From Neobacillus cucumis (lineage in GTDB: Bacteria; Bacillota; Bacilli; Bacillales; Cytobacillaceae): a stretch of DNA of 64,000 nucleotides. Location of the stretch: contig NZ_JAFBEX010000008.1 in assembly GCF_016908975.1 (NCBI RefSeq), forward strand, positions 1 to 64,000, in the 5' to 3' direction. The translations under genes and the position numbers were made by a program. Every line of letters begins with the position of its first letter. The first letter of the stretch is position 1. Positions 49,229-58,730 of the stretch are shown piece by piece. A model generated the notes under the pieces. That model did no database searches, was not told the DNA's origin, and saw only the letters and a program-made list of their open reading frames with translations.

Positions 49229-50497
49229 TTATGCAGATTTTTCTTCTACTACAACAGTTCCATCTTCTAAAACCAGCTTAGGTACACTGCTTCCTAGAAC
49301 TGTTTCTTCCGTTATAATACATTTCGTAATGTCCTCACGTGAAGGAAGGTCGAACATCACATCCAACATAATTCCTTCAATGATTGAACGCAAACCACGG
49401 GCACCTGTTTTACGCTCGATTGCTTTTTTGGCGATTTCAGTTAGAGCGCCTTCTTCAAATTCAAGCTCCACATCATCGATTTCAAGCATCTTCTGGTATT
49501 GCTTCACAAGTGCATTTTTTGGTTTGGTTAAAATTTCAATTAATGCCGCCTCATCTAATTGCTCTAGACTCGCAATAACTGGTAGACGACCAATAAATTC
49601 TGGAATTAAACCAAAACGAAGCAAATCCTCAGGTAATACTTTGGAAAGTAGTTCTTTTGAGCCAATATCTACTTGCTTGACATCTGAACCGAAGCCAATA
49701 ACCTTTTGCCCTAAACGGCGTTTGATAATTGGTTCAATTCCATCAAAAGCTCCACCGCAAATAAACAAAATATTGGTTGTGTCAATTTGGATAAATTCTT
49801 GATGCGGGTGCTTTCTTCCACCTTGTGGCGGAACACTTGCGACCGTACCTTCAAGAATTTTTAGTAGTGCTTGCTGAACGCCTTCACCTGATACATCCCT
49901 TGTAATAGAAGGATTTTCAGATTTACGGGCAATTTTATCGATTTCATCGATATAAATGATCCCTTTTTCAGCTTTTTCCACATCGTAATCCGCTGCCTGA
50001 ATTAATTTTAATAAAATATTTTCAACATCTTCACCGACATATCCTGCTTCAGTAAGGGAGGTCGCATCAGCAATGGCAAACGGTACGTTCAAAATTCGAG
50101 CTAGTGTTTGTGCCAATAATGTTTTACCGCTTCCTGTCGGTCCAATCATACAGATATTACTTTTTGAAAGCTCAACATCATCGATTTTACTATTGGAATT
50201 GATCCGCTTGTAGTGATTATAAACCGCTACAGACAGCGATTTTTTCGCCTGATCTTGACCAATAACATACTCATTTAAAATCTCACAAATTTCTTTTGGT
50301 TTTGGTACATCTTTGAATTCTACTTCTTCTTCTGTTCCAAGTTCTTCTTCAACAATTTCCGTGCAAAGCTCGATGCATTCATCACATATATAAACACCCG
50401 GCCCGGCAACTAATTTACGAACTTGATCCTGTGTTTTCCCACAGAAGGAACACTTTAACTGTCCTTTTTCATCATTAAATTTAAACAATTCTTTCAC
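49229..50497 (-). CDS. clpX: ClpX, unfoldase of ClpXP protease
   Basis: A AAA+ ATPase that unfolds substrates for ClpP. The 422-aa product has the N-terminal zinc domain (CSFCGKTQ...CDECIELC), Walker [13 protein letters not shown], the pore loop GYVG, Walker [13 protein letters not shown], and the IGF-type ClpP loop in KVIGFGSD. tig lies upstream, separated by a repeat and a terminator. Confidence 0.98.
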   Translation of the reverse strand: MKELFKFNDEKGQLKCSFCGKTQDQVRKLVAGPGVYICDECIELCTEIVEEELGTEEEVEFKDVPKPKEICEILNEYVIGQDQAKKSLSVAVYNHYKRINSNSKIDDVELSKSNICMIGPTGSGKTLLAQTLARILNVPFAIADATSLTEAGYVGEDVENILLKLIQAADYDVEKAEKGIIYIDEIDKIARKSENPSITRDVSGEGVQQALLKILEGTVASVPPQGGRKHPHQEFIQIDTTNILFICGGAFDGIEPIIKRRLGQKVIGFGSDVKQVDIGSKELLSKVLPEDLLRFGLIPEFIGRLPVIASLEQLDEAALIEILTKPKNALVKQYQKMLEIDDVELEFEEGALTEIAKKAIERKTGARGLRSIIEGIMLDVMFDLPSREDITKCIITEETVLGSSVPKLVLEDGTVVVEEKSA

Positions 50498-50855
50498 CCC
50501 TTAACACGTGTTAAAACCCTATTGAAGCTCGTGAATTACACAAACAAAGTCCGAGTTTTTCTTTCTCTTTTAATGGTATGTATTTTGCATTGTAACATAT
50601 TTGTTTAACAGACTGGAAATAAAACGCTTTTACTATTATGTTTTCTTAACTCTCGATTTGTTTGTGAAATCCTTTTGAAAAAAATATGTACTCATTAATC
50701 TTAACCATTATTAGTAAAAATAAATCTTAAATGGCTATGGAAATATTTATTCGCTGTTCCTTGCTTTTTTTCCTGCTCATAAAAAAAGAAAAGCTAAAGG
50801 AACATTAAAAAGGTTTCCCTGCCCTTATTATAATATGTAATAGGATAAAAGTATA
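50498..50855. other. AT-rich clpX-tig gap, no gene seen
   Basis: About 360 AT-rich bases between the clpX start and the tig terminator. It should contain the clpX promoter, but no unambiguous -35/-10 pair or operator stands out. No open frame with a ribosome site is visible. Confidence 0.6.
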
Positions 50856-50860
50856 AAACA

Positions 50861-50890
50861 AGGCACGATAAAAATCGCGCCTCTTTTGTA
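50861..50890 (-). terminator. Terminator downstream of tig
   Basis: AGGCGCGA and TCGTGCCT form a stem with one G-T pair and an AT loop, followed on the minus strand by TGTTTTAT. It lies beyond the nested-hairpin element. Confidence 0.75.
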
Positions 50891-50920
50891 AATAAGTATT
50901 TCTAATGAACTTTGAATATT

Positions 50921-51036
50921 GTTCAGCTACAGCGCCTAGGGGCTCGAGGTCATAAGACAAGCCAACAAAAAGGTTAAAAAGCAACCTTTCCGCCGGCTTG
51001 TCTTATGCTTGTCGCCCCTGTGCAAGGCGCTTCCGC
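50921..51036 (+). repeat. Dispersed nested-hairpin element, copy 3
   Basis: Core arms CATAAGACAAGCC (50951-50963) and GGCTTGTCTTATG (50995-51007) show a paired change from CACAAG/CTTGTG in copies 1 and 2. Middle arms are GGGGC (50939-50943)/GCCCC (51014-51018), again changed on both sides relative to copy 2. Outer arms are GCGCC (50932-50936)/GGCGC (51026-51030). It lies directly after tig. Confidence 0.92.
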
Positions 51037-51044
51037 ATTTCTAT

Positions 51045-52325
51045 TTATTTCTTGTTTTCAACAAGAAAGCTTACTGCTTTTTGAAGTTTAAGATCGCCTT
51101 CGATACCTTCAGCGCCACCAAGAGCTTGTTTGATTGTGTCAACAGGCATATTGTACATACCAGCCATTTTTTCAAGCTCAGCATTTACATCTTCTTCTGT
51201 TACTTCAAGGTTTTCAGCTTTAGCGATTGCTTCAAGCGTCAAATTGATTTTCACACGCTTCTCAGCATCAGTTTTCATTTGTTCGCGTAAAGCATTTTCA
51301 TCTTGACCAGAGAATTGGAAGTAAAGCTCAAGGTTCATACCTTGCATTTGTAGACGTTGTTCAAATTCTTGAAGCATTCGGTTTACTTCGTTTGTAACCA
51401 TTACTTCAGGAATTTCTACTTCTGCATTATCAGCAGCTTTTTCTACTAATGTATCACGAAGGTTGTGCTCAGCTTCATGCTTTTTGCTGTCTTCTAAACG
51501 AGTTTTGATTTTTTCTTTTAATGCATCTAATGTTTCAACTTCATCATCTACATCTTTAGCAAACTCGTCATCTAATGTAGGAAGCTCTTTGCCTTTGATT
51601 TCGTGTACAGTCACTTTGAATACTGCTGGTTTACCAGCAAGTTCAGCTGCATGATATTCTTCAGGGAATGTTACTTCCACATCTTTTGATTCGCCAGCTT
51701 TTACGCCTACTAATTGCTCTTCAAAGCCTGGGATGAAAGAGCCAGAACCAAGTTCTAATGAATGATTTTCAGCTTTTCCGCCTTCAAATGCTTCGCCATC
51801 TACGAAACCTTCGAAGTCAAGAACAACTGTATCACCATTTTCAGCCGCGCTGTCTTCTTTTACAACAAGCTCAGCTTGACGTTCTTGCATTGTTTTTAAT
51901 TCGTTCGCAACATCTTCATCTGTAACAGTTGTATCTAATTCTTCAACTTCTAAGCCTTTGTACTCGCCTAATTTCACTTCAGGCTTTACTTGTACAGTTG
52001 CTTTAAAGATAAGTTCTTTACCTTTTTCCATTTGCTCGATATCGATATCAGGACGGTCGATTGGCTCGATGCCTGTTTCGTCAATTGCATTGCCGTATGC
52101 TTCTGGAAGAAGAATATCTAGAGCATCTTGGTAAAGAGCTTCTACACCGAAGCGCTTTTCGAACATTCCGCGAGGCATTTTTCCTTTACGGAAGCCTGGA
52201 ACGTTTACTTGCTTAACCACTTTTTGGAATGCTGCGTCTAAACCTTTGTTTACTGTTTCAGCACTTACTTCAACAGTAAGGACACCGCGGTTTCCTTCTA
52301 ATTTTTCCCATTTTGCTGCTGTCAT
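51045..52325 (-). CDS. tig: Trigger factor
   Basis: A ribosome-bound chaperone and prolyl isomerase. The 426-aa product has the ribosome-binding signature [17 protein letters not shown] (about 45-61), the FKBP-type PPIase domain (about 155-245; [20 protein letters not shown]), and the C-terminal helical arms. Usual length. It stands alone between clpX and ysoA. Confidence 0.97.
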   Translation of the reverse strand: MTAAKWEKLEGNRGVLTVEVSAETVNKGLDAAFQKVVKQVNVPGFRKGKMPRGMFEKRFGVEALYQDALDILLPEAYGNAIDETGIEPIDRPDIDIEQMEKGKELIFKATVQVKPEVKLGEYKGLEVEELDTTVTDEDVANELKTMQERQAELVVKEDSAAENGDTVVLDFEGFVDGEAFEGGKAENHSLELGSGSFIPGFEEQLVGVKAGESKDVEVTFPEEYHAAELAGKPAVFKVTVHEIKGKELPTLDDEFAKDVDDEVETLDALKEKIKTRLEDSKKHEAEHNLRDTLVEKAADNAEVEIPEVMVTNEVNRMLQEFEQRLQMQGMNLELYFQFSGQDENALREQMKTDAEKRVKINLTLEAIAKAENLEVTEEDVNAELEKMAGMYNMPVDTIKQALGGAEGIEGDLKLQKAVSFLVENKK

Positions 52326-52496
52326 AACCTATTTTCCCTCCAACAAATCTATTCTCATTTCATTCGATAACGAATTTGAGTCGAAAAATGTCTTTTCTAT
52401 TAAGTCATTTTTCCATCTTTTAAATGTAAAATATAGCTTTTTACACAATGCAACCCCTACATTATAACATAGGTTCGCCTTCTTTCAACACCATAC

Positions 52497-53528
52497 CTAA
52501 ATATTAGGGTAGGAAATTTTCTCAATTGCCTCTATTCGCTCTCTAGCTTTCTCTAGATCAGGTATTTCAGCCCCATATTTTCCTGCAATTTTGCTAATTT
52601 CCGGGTCCATTCCCATATATTCTCGTCCAAGCATGTCAAAAGCTGCTGCCCATGACTCCGCAGACTTCGGCTCTAGTTCTATAGGGTAACTGATAAAGAA
52701 GGTTCTTTCTACCATATTGACCGTATTTTGAAAGAGACCAGGATTCTTATTTTCTAGTTGTTCCGCTAATAGTCCCTTTACTTCTAACATTTTAAGCTGC
52801 TCCCTTACTTCAGGAAGCTGTGCAGGAACGATCTTTTCCGCTATCGCAAATTTCTCCACGATTAGTTCTTGAGCGATTTCTTGTTCTTTTAATAGGTTTA
52901 ATAACATGGTCTTTAAAAAGGGATGTCCATCTTTGAACTTTAAATAGTCTGTAATCTCGTCCAAATAGGGACGGATATTTTTGTCTGTCAAATTGGCGAT
53001 TAGGAGCAATTTCTCATTAATGTGATCATTCGAGAGCAGATTTAGCTCTGGGACCTCCGAGGTCTGGGCTTCTTCCCAATCAGCCTCTTCTTGAGGCCCA
53101 TGACTTTCAGCCATTCGGCGGCTGAATTGCAATAGGGTTAAAAAATGGTCATGCTTCTCGGGTGGAATTTCTCTTTCATCTAAAAGCGCTTCAATTGTTG
53201 TCACAATTTCCTGATATTGGTGAAGCTGAATCAGAACGGTCAAATAAAGATCGACCATCTGAAAATAATCGCCTATTCCCTTTAGTAGCATCTCATTTGC
53301 AAGTACTTTTGCTTTTTCAAACGCCCCTGCCTCAAAATAGGCCAGGACGAGTCCAATCAGTATGTTTTCATTATCAGGATCGAGTTCACGCGCCTCTTCT
53401 AAAAGTGGTATCGCTTCGCTAAATTTTTTCTTTTCAAGGCTCTCCAAACCTTTGTCTGTTAATCGTTTGTCAAGTCCGGGAAAGAAGATGATATTATCTT
53501 TTCGTTTGATTCGTTCCCGTTTTTTCAT
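52497..53528 (-). CDS. ysoA: YsoA-like TPR-repeat protein
   Basis: A 343-aa protein with TPR-like helical repeats in its first 130 residues (FSEAIPLLEEARELDPDNENI, ILIGLVLAYFEAGAFEKAK) and a less clear C-terminal half. It occupies the ysoA position next to tig. Function is unknown. The start ATG has a G/A-rich upstream region (AAGGACGG). Confidence 0.8.
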   Translation of the reverse strand: MKKRERIKRKDNIIFFPGLDKRLTDKGLESLEKKKFSEAIPLLEEARELDPDNENILIGLVLAYFEAGAFEKAKVLANEMLLKGIGDYFQMVDLYLTVLIQLHQYQEIVTTIEALLDEREIPPEKHDHFLTLLQFSRRMAESHGPQEEADWEEAQTSEVPELNLLSNDHINEKLLLIANLTDKNIRPYLDEITDYLKFKDGHPFLKTMLLNLLKEQEIAQELIVEKFAIAEKIVPAQLPEVREQLKMLEVKGLLAEQLENKNPGLFQNTVNMVERTFFISYPIELEPKSAESWAAAFDMLGREYMGMDPEISKIAGKYGAEIPDLEKARERIEAIEKISYPNI

Positions 53529-53586
53529 AAGATCCGTCCTTCGATATGTATTGGAAAATAGTGTAACACAATTATGGTATAAAAAA

Positions 53587-53607
53587 AACTCACCAGCGTG
53601 GTGAGTT
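53587..53607 (-). terminator. Terminator after hssS
   Basis: AACTCACC-ACGCT-GGTGAGTT on the minus strand is followed by a run of T. It lies about 120 bases after the hssS stop. Confidence 0.88.
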
Positions 53608-53615
53608 TATGTTTT

Positions 53616-53637
53616 GGTATGTAGTATAGCGTCCCAG
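53616..53637 (-). repeat. Partial copy of the tRNA-Arg 3' end (attachment-like direct repeat)
   Basis: The 22 bases match 58031-58052 with a single mismatch. That second site is the last seven bases of tRNA-Arg, its discriminator, CCA and downstream flank. Both copies have the same orientation and bracket 4.4 kb holding hssS, hssR, hrtA, hrtB and a small gene. No integrase gene is inside. Confidence 0.75.
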
Positions 53638-53729
53638 AAAGCACTACACTACATTTAAGGACATCCTTTCACAATTTACACCTGCTTAACGAGAGGGTGT
53701 CCTACTGATGTTATTTTGCAAGAAAAATT

Positions 53730-55109
53730 CTAGCAAATCGGCAATTCCACCATAAAAACGGTCCCTTCATTTTCTTTACTTCTTACATGGATACTACCTC
53801 TATGCAAATCGATAATTGTCTTAACGATTGATAGTCCCAGCCCGGTTCCCTCGACTGTGCGGGTACGTGCCTTGTCTGCCCTGTAAAAGCGTTCAAATAT
53901 TTGACCTAATTCTTTATCATTCATGCCGATTCCTGTATCTTCAAAGGTTACGATGACTGATTCTTCCTTCTGATCAATCGATATCTCGATGCTGCCATTC
54001 GGTTTGTTGTATTTAACGGCGTTGGCTAGGAGGTTATCCCAAACCGTATTAAGTAAGGATGGATCGCCGACAATCTCTATTCTCGGCAAGGAGTAGCCAA
54101 GCATAATCTCCTTTTCACTTATAGCCCATTGATAATTTCGCACCAATTCCTTCAATTGTTTTCCAAGATTATAGTTTTTTTTCTTCATAATATCCTCATT
54201 TTGGTCTAATGAGGACAGGAGCAGCAATTGTTTTGTTAAGGTTGAAAGCCTACTGATTTCACCGTTAATGATTGATACGTATTGGCTTCTTTCTTTTTTG
54301 CTTAAAGATTCAGTATCTAACAGGTTTGTATATCCTTTTATATTAGACAGAGGTGACTGTATATCGTGGGAAATATTCGAAATAAATTCCTTTCTCATGT
54401 CATCTATTTGTTCCAATTTTCTCGCCATCTGCAAAAAACTGTTGGATAGTTCTCCAATCTCATCATGACGGTACACATTCATTTTGACATTAAAATCTCC
54501 ATTTGCTAGGGATTTTGTTGCTTTTGTAAGGTTCGAAATCGGTTTTACTAGATACTTTGTATTAATAACAACCATAACAATGGTCAACGTAATGGCGATT
54601 CCCAGAATCCAGCCAAATAAAATGTGCATCTCGTTGAAAAGGAATTTAATGTCCGGTCTAATAAAAAGAGCAAAGGTTTTTCCGTTGTACTTCAAAGGTA
54701 CCCCAATCGTATTTTTAAGTTCATTGGCAAAAAAGCCTGTAACAAAGGTACTTTGCGGAAAATGAAGCATCCCGTGAAAAATCTGACCATTTAATACTTC
54801 CTTTTCAGTTGTAATAGAAAGACTTTTATCCCGGAAAGGCTTACCAAAATAGGTTTTGTTTCGGTTGGTTTCCACCAGACACATTTGATAGCCAACTTTA
54901 GAAATGCTGTCCAAATACTGTGTTAAATTTATTTGAGGGTGACCCTCTACAAATTCAGCAATATCTAACGCGACTTTTGTATTTTTATTGTCATTATAAG
55001 GTTTTAACTTTTGTTGATAATAGAAATTTGAAATGACAAAAGCTAAGATAAAGCTAATAAACATCATTCCAATGGTTATGACAATAAATTTTACATAAAG
55101 TGTTTTCAT
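53730..55109 (-). CDS. hssS: Heme sensor histidine kinase HssS
   Basis: A membrane kinase sensing heme stress. The 459-aa product has TM1 (about 8-30), an extracytoplasmic sensor with TYFGKPFRDKSL and TFVTGFFANEL, TM2 (about 162-184), HAMP, HisKA with the phospho-His in FISNISHDIQSPLS (about 250), and the ATPase motifs EDTGIGM and GTGLGLSIV. The sensor segments match the staphylococcal HssS pattern. The start overlaps hssR by 4 bases. It is last in hrtB-hrtA-hssR-hssS. Confidence 0.9.
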   Translation of the reverse strand: MKTLYVKFIVITIGMMFISFILAFVISNFYYQQKLKPYNDNKNTKVALDIAEFVEGHPQINLTQYLDSISKVGYQMCLVETNRNKTYFGKPFRDKSLSITTEKEVLNGQIFHGMLHFPQSTFVTGFFANELKNTIGVPLKYNGKTFALFIRPDIKFLFNEMHILFGWILGIAITLTIVMVVINTKYLVKPISNLTKATKSLANGDFNVKMNVYRHDEIGELSNSFLQMARKLEQIDDMRKEFISNISHDIQSPLSNIKGYTNLLDTESLSKKERSQYVSIINGEISRLSTLTKQLLLLSSLDQNEDIMKKKNYNLGKQLKELVRNYQWAISEKEIMLGYSLPRIEIVGDPSLLNTVWDNLLANAVKYNKPNGSIEISIDQKEESVIVTFEDTGIGMNDKELGQIFERFYRADKARTRTVEGTGLGLSIVKTIIDLHRGSIHVRSKENEGTVFMVELPIC

Positions 55110-55786
55110 ATGCGTTGGACCTCCAAAAGATATCCCACCCCTCGTACTGTTTTTATTTGAAAATCATCTGTTAATTTATTAAAACGTTCCCTTAATCTTT
55201 TGATATGAACATCTACCGTTCTTGCATCTCCTTCATAATCCAAACCCCATATTTGTTCAATTAAATGTTCCCTGGAAAATACTTGTTTAGGATTCGACAT
55301 GAGATAAGATAATAGTTCGTATTCTTTTAACGGCAAGAGCAAACTACGGTTCCCTACTTGAACTTCATAGCTCTTTTTGTTTATGGCGGTCTTGCCAATT
55401 TTTAGTATAGATTCATCCAGCTGGTGATCATATCGCCGCAGTAATGCTTTGATTCGGAAGATTAATTCTTTTGGTTCAAATGGTTTGGTGAGATAATCAT
55501 CCGTTCCCGCTTGATAGCCTTGCTCCTTATCCTCAATCTCACTTTTGGCTGTTAAAAGAAGCACTGGAATATCATACAGTGTTCGAATCTGTTTCGTAAG
55601 AGTGTAGCCATCCATAAATGGCATCATTACATCCACTACGGCTAAATCACAGGTAGCCTTTTTCAATATTCCTAATGCTTCCATACCATCTTTTGCTTGG
55701 AATACTTGATAGCCTTGTTCAGATAGGTGAATATCCACAAGCTTTAATATATTAACATCGTCATCCACAATTAAAATATTGGTCAT
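55106..55786 (-). CDS. hssR: Heme response regulator HssR
   Basis: An OmpR-type regulator that activates hrtAB on heme stress. The 226-aa product has the receiver with phospho-Asp52 (AVVDVMMPFMDGY), GTDDYLTKPFEPKELIFRI, and the winged-helix DNA-binding domain ending DARTVDVHIKRLRERF. Long stretches resemble staphylococcal HssR. A direct repeat of the HssR-site type lies upstream of hrtB. Confidence 0.92.
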   Translation of the reverse strand: MTNILIVDDDVNILKLVDIHLSEQGYQVFQAKDGMEALGILKKATCDLAVVDVMMPFMDGYTLTKQIRTLYDIPVLLLTAKSEIEDKEQGYQAGTDDYLTKPFEPKELIFRIKALLRRYDHQLDESILKIGKTAINKKSYEVQVGNRSLLLPLKEYELLSYLMSNPKQVFSREHLIEQIWGLDYEGDARTVDVHIKRLRERFNKLTDDFQIKTVRGVGYLLEVQRI

Positions 55787-55797
55787 CTATTTTTCTC

Positions 55798-56481
55798 CTA
55801 TACTTTTAGCAATATCTGCCCATCACTCATTTTAATGATATGATCAGCAAATGAAAGCATTTCTTCGTCATGTGTCACCATTAAGGTAGCAATGTTTAAT
55901 GTTTTCGTTAGATTTTGGATTAACCTCATTACATCTTTCGATCGTTTTGAATCCAAACTTGCAGTTGGTTCATCTGCAAATAGAACTTTTGGTTTATGGA
56001 TAATGGCACGAGCGATCGCAACACGTTGCTTTTCACCGCCGGATAATGAGGCGGGATAAGCATTTTTTCGATGATCCATTTCAACTAATTTCAAGATTCT
56101 ATCAATTTCTTTTTTTTGTTCACGTTTCTTTATTTTCGATTCGGATACATCCAACATCAGCATCAACTGCTCTTCTACTGTAATAAAAGGAACGAGATGT
56201 GCGAATTGAAAGATAAAGCCGAATTTAGTTCCCCGTATTTTTCGGACTTGTTCTGATTTCATCGCCGTTATATCTTTCCCTTCGAATCGAATATGCCCAT
56301 CCGTAGTGGGCTGAAGTCCTGCAGCTATCGTAAGGAGGGTACTTTTACCGGAGCCTGAAGCACCTACTAACGCTGTAATCTCTCCTTCACTAAGCGAAAG
56401 ATTAACCCCTTTTAGGATTTCCTCTTTCATTTCACCGTTTGTAAAGGTTTTTCTCACTTCATCTATTGTAAATATTTCCAT
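55798..56481 (-). CDS. hrtA: Heme efflux ABC transporter ATP-binding protein HrtA
   Basis: The ATPase of the HrtBA heme or heme-toxicity exporter, MacB-type. The 227-aa product has Walker A GASGSGKSTLL, the Q-loop region FGFIFQFAHLVPF, signature SLSGGEKQRVAIARA, Walker B VLFADEPTASLD and the His-loop VTHDEEM. ATG at 56481 follows GGAGAGG and sits one base after the hrtB stop; the upstream ATG at 56565 lies inside hrtB and is rejected. Confidence 0.92.
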   Translation of the reverse strand: MEIFTIDEVRKTFTNGEMKEEILKGVNLSLSEGEITALVGASGSGKSTLLTIAAGLQPTTDGHIRFEGKDITAMKSEQVRKIRGTKFGFIFQFAHLVPFITVEEQLMLMLDVSESKIKKREQKKEIDRILKLVEMDHRKNAYPASLSGGEKQRVAIARAIIHKPKVLFADEPTASLDSKRSKDVMRLIQNLTKTLNIATLMVTHDEEMLSFADHIIKMSDGQILLKV

Positions 56482-56482
56482 A

Positions 56483-57523
56483 TTAAACCTCTCCTTGTTG
56501 AATTGCGTGTAATGGTTCGACTTTTTTGATTTGGATACCTGAAAGAGTAGCTCCGACAAATCCAATCATAAGAAAAACTAGTGACAATTGTACGGTAGTT
56601 TCAAGGGTTAAACTAAAAGGCATTCCTTTAGGTGCTATCCGATTAAAAACCTGACTAAGTACAATAGAAATGCTAAGAGCAATGACCGTTATCAAAACCA
56701 TCTGCGTCCACATCATTTTAAACAAGGTACTGGTCTTAACTCCAATAGCCTTAAGAATACCGTATAACCCCATTTTTTGAACGTTCATCATGTAGAAAAA
56801 GATTGCAAATAGCATTCCGCTAATGACAACTAAAAACCAAATAATCATATTTAGGGACATTTGCTCTGCTTTATAGCTCGAGATGGTATTAAGAAACTGA
56901 TTTTTTGAAAAGGAATGGAGTCCCACGAATGTTTGTGTTGAATTTCCTTCAGGGATGAAAAGCAATTGCATTTCATTAAGCCTGTAAATTTCTTTGTAGT
57001 CCTTTATACTGACATACACGACTGGAGCATGGCTAAATTTGCTGTGTTCCACAAAACCTTTGACAATAAACTTACCATTATATTGATTAGTGGTTAATGC
57101 ATCTCCAACCTTTATACCATCATCTTTCATCGAACGATCCAGTACGATTTCCCCTTTTTTTACGTTTTTAAACATCTTTGAATCGGTCGATGTCACAAAA
57201 GCGACGCTTTGCTGTTTACCATCAGTATTATTTAAAAATCCCATCTGAATTGAAAATGCAACAGCATCTTTTTGTTTGTTTAAAATTTTATCCTGGAGAC
57301 TGTAATCGATTCTTGACAAGCTGTAGGTCTTATCTGCCTCTTTTGTCATATAAAATTGACCGTCAGGCAAATCTTTTATTAATCCTGCACTGTCTTGTGA
57401 TAGTCCATTTGCCAAGCCGGAAATAATAAACGTTAATAAACTAATGAGAAAAACAATTGATCCTAAAATTAAAAATCTAGATTTATTTTTTTTCATTTCC
57501 TTCCATGCGATGTACATCTTCAT
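56483..57523 (-). CDS. hrtB: Heme efflux ABC permease HrtB (FtsX/MacB fold)
   Basis: The membrane part of HrtBA. The 346-aa product has one N-terminal helix (about 18-38, IVFLISLLTFIISGLANGL), an extracytoplasmic domain (about 40-220) and three C-terminal helices, the MacB/FtsX layout. The N-terminal ISGLANGLSQDSAGLIKDLP and the following segment resemble HrtB. It is the first gene of the operon, with GGAGG before the ATG. Confidence 0.9.
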   Translation of the reverse strand: MKMYIAWKEMKKNKSRFLILGSIVFLISLLTFIISGLANGLSQDSAGLIKDLPDGQFYMTKEADKTYSLSRIDYSLQDKILNKQKDAVAFSIQMGFLNNTDGKQQSVAFVTSTDSKMFKNVKKGEIVLDRSMKDDGIKVGDALTTNQYNGKFIVKGFVEHSKFSHAPVVYVSIKDYKEIYRLNEMQLLFIPEGNSTQTFVGLHSFSKNQFLNTISSYKAEQMSLNMIIWFLVVISGMLFAIFFYMMNVQKMGLYGILKAIGVKTSTLFKMMWTQMVLITVIALSISIVLSQVFNRIAPKGMPFSLTLETTVQLSLVFLMIGFVGATLSGIQIKKVEPLHAIQQGEV

Positions 57524-57563
57524 TCCTCCACACTTGTTTTAATATCTAAAAGTTTACAATCGC

Positions 57564-57583
57564 TATATGAATGGAACATGAAC
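57564..57583 (-). promoter_or_regulatory. HssR-type direct repeat upstream of hrtB
   Basis: On the minus strand GTTCATGTT-CC-ATTCATATA, two 9-base half-sites with a 2-base spacer, about 40 bases before hrtB. It matches the pattern GTTCATATT-NN-GTTCATATT reported for staphylococcal HssR at most positions. Binding is inferred. Confidence 0.75.
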
Positions 57584-57662
57584 AAAAAATTACATTATGG
57601 ATTTTAATTCTCCGACATAATAATCCAAGCATTCCACTGTGTAACGGATTCCGTTTAATCAG

Positions 57663-57690
57663 AAAAAACGCCACCGTTATGATGACGTCT
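57663..57690 (-). terminator. Terminator after the 60-aa gene
   Basis: On the minus strand ACGTCATC-ATAAC-GGTGGCGT, an 8-base stem including G-T pairs, is followed by TTTTTTCTG. Confidence 0.8.
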
Positions 57691-57735
57691 CGCTAAGTAC
57701 TATAAATATTTCCTTAGGTTCTCGGCTACTTCTTC

Positions 57736-57918
57736 TTATAGAATAATCGCTAATTGTCCTTGGGCAATTACCGCTGATTTCCATTTACCGTGTAATCGTT
57801 GTGTGTGTCTTTTTAATGTCATTCGGTCGAAATCGACGGTTGCACATGGCGTAGAATTTGCCGAGAATAAACCGCATAAATCATCTGAAACCGGTAGAAT
57901 ACTTTTCTTTTTCGTCAT
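57736..57918 (-). CDS. Small unknown protein, 60 aa
   Basis: A 60-aa frame with AGGAGG eight bases before the ATG and a strong terminator about 50 bases after the stop, both favouring a real gene. The product (MTKKKSILPVSDDLCGLFSA...) is basic with no membrane helix. It has two cysteines about ten residues apart (Cys15 and Cys25-26 region). It lies between hrtB and tRNA-Arg, inside the segment bounded by the tRNA direct repeat. No family is recognised. Confidence 0.55.
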   Translation of the reverse strand: MTKKKSILPVSDDLCGLFSANSTPCATVDFDRMTLKRHTQRLHGKWKSAVIAQGQLAIIL

Positions 57919-58041
57919 AACAAAAAACCTCCTAAAACGTTAATGAATTATCGAGTGTAATTCGGCATTTTGACCGATGCACTGACCGTTTCATTTGTCG
58001 TCCTAGAAGGCTTATATATAGCGGTTTATAGGTATGTAGTA

Positions 58042-58118
58042 TGGCGTCCCAGGAGAGATTCGAACTCCCGACCGTACGCTTAGAAGGCGTATGCTCTATC
58101 CGGCTGAGCTACTGGGAC
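58042..58118 (-). tRNA. tRNA-Arg (anticodon TCT)
   Basis: The minus strand folds as a cloverleaf: acceptor GTCCCAG/CTGGGAC, D arm GCTC...GAGC, anticodon stem TACGC/GCGTA with loop CTTCTAA (anticodon TCT), T arm with TTCGAAT, discriminator G and encoded CCA. It reads AGA codons. It has a consensus promoter. Its 3' end is partly duplicated at 53616. Confidence 0.97.
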
Positions 58119-58138
58119 ATTTATTAAAGACAAGATTT

Positions 58139-58167
58139 ATTATATTCTCCTAATAAGATATTGTCAA
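58139..58167 (-). promoter_or_regulatory. Consensus promoter of tRNA-Arg
   Basis: On the minus strand TTGACA (58162-58167), 17 bases, TATAAT (58139-58144). This is a perfect sigma-A promoter about 20 bases before the tRNA. Confidence 0.93.
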
Positions 58168-58189
58168 CAGCTTTATCTAGTTTTTTATA

Positions 58190-58213
58190 AAAGGGGAGAC
58201 ATGACTCCCCCTC
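58190..58213 (-). terminator. Terminator after ysnB
   Basis: On the minus strand GGGGAGTCATGTCTCCCC is followed by TTTTATAAAAAA, about eight bases after the ysnB stop. Confidence 0.85.
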
Positions 58214-58217
58214 TTGT

Positions 58218-58730
58218 TTAGAGAACAAATTCCCTTGCTAGTTCAGAAATCTCTCGCCCCGATGATTCAAACACTGACATGATGATTTTATCAGATTGCA
58301 AATCAAGAATCACATATGTTTTTTCAAAGCGCTCACGCGGGAGGCGAATGCTTCCCGGATTAAGATAAAGTCTACCAGAGACAACTTCTGCCCCCAGAAT
58401 ATGCGAGTGGCCAAAGCACACAATATCAGCATGAACCTCTTCTGCTTTTAATTTTAAATTCATCAACGTAGACTTAACGGAATAACGATGACCGTGGGTA
58501 ATGAAAAACTTCCGTCCTGCAATTTCAGTTATAGTCTCTAATGGGTACTCGCCCATAAAGTCGCAATTCCCCAATACGGATAGGTAACCGCTGATGGCCT
58601 TATCAGTAGGCATTAATTGTGAATCACCGCAGTGAATCATTAAATCAACTTCATTCAAATGCCGTTCTCTGATGATCTCTAGTTCCTTTGTTAACCCGTG
58701 ACTGTCACTAACAATTAATACCTTACTCAT
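58218..58730 (-). CDS. ysnB: YsnB, MJ0936-type metallophosphodiesterase
   Basis: A 170-aa calcineurin-like phosphoesterase of the YfcE/MJ0936 group. Metal motifs are SDSHG (N-terminal), HCGD (about 35), GNCD (about 53), THGHRY and CFGHSH. The physiological substrate is unknown. It overlaps rdgB by 4 bases and ends the rph-rdgB-ysnB unit. Confidence 0.92.
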   Translation of the reverse strand: MSKVLIVSDSHGLTKELEIIRERHLNEVDLMIHCGDSQLMPTDKAISGYLSVLGNCDFMGEYPLETITEIAGRKFFITHGHRYSVKSTLMNLKLKAEEVHADIVCFGHSHILGAEVVSGRLYLNPGSIRLPRERFEKTYVILDLQSDKIIMSVFESSGREISELAREFVL

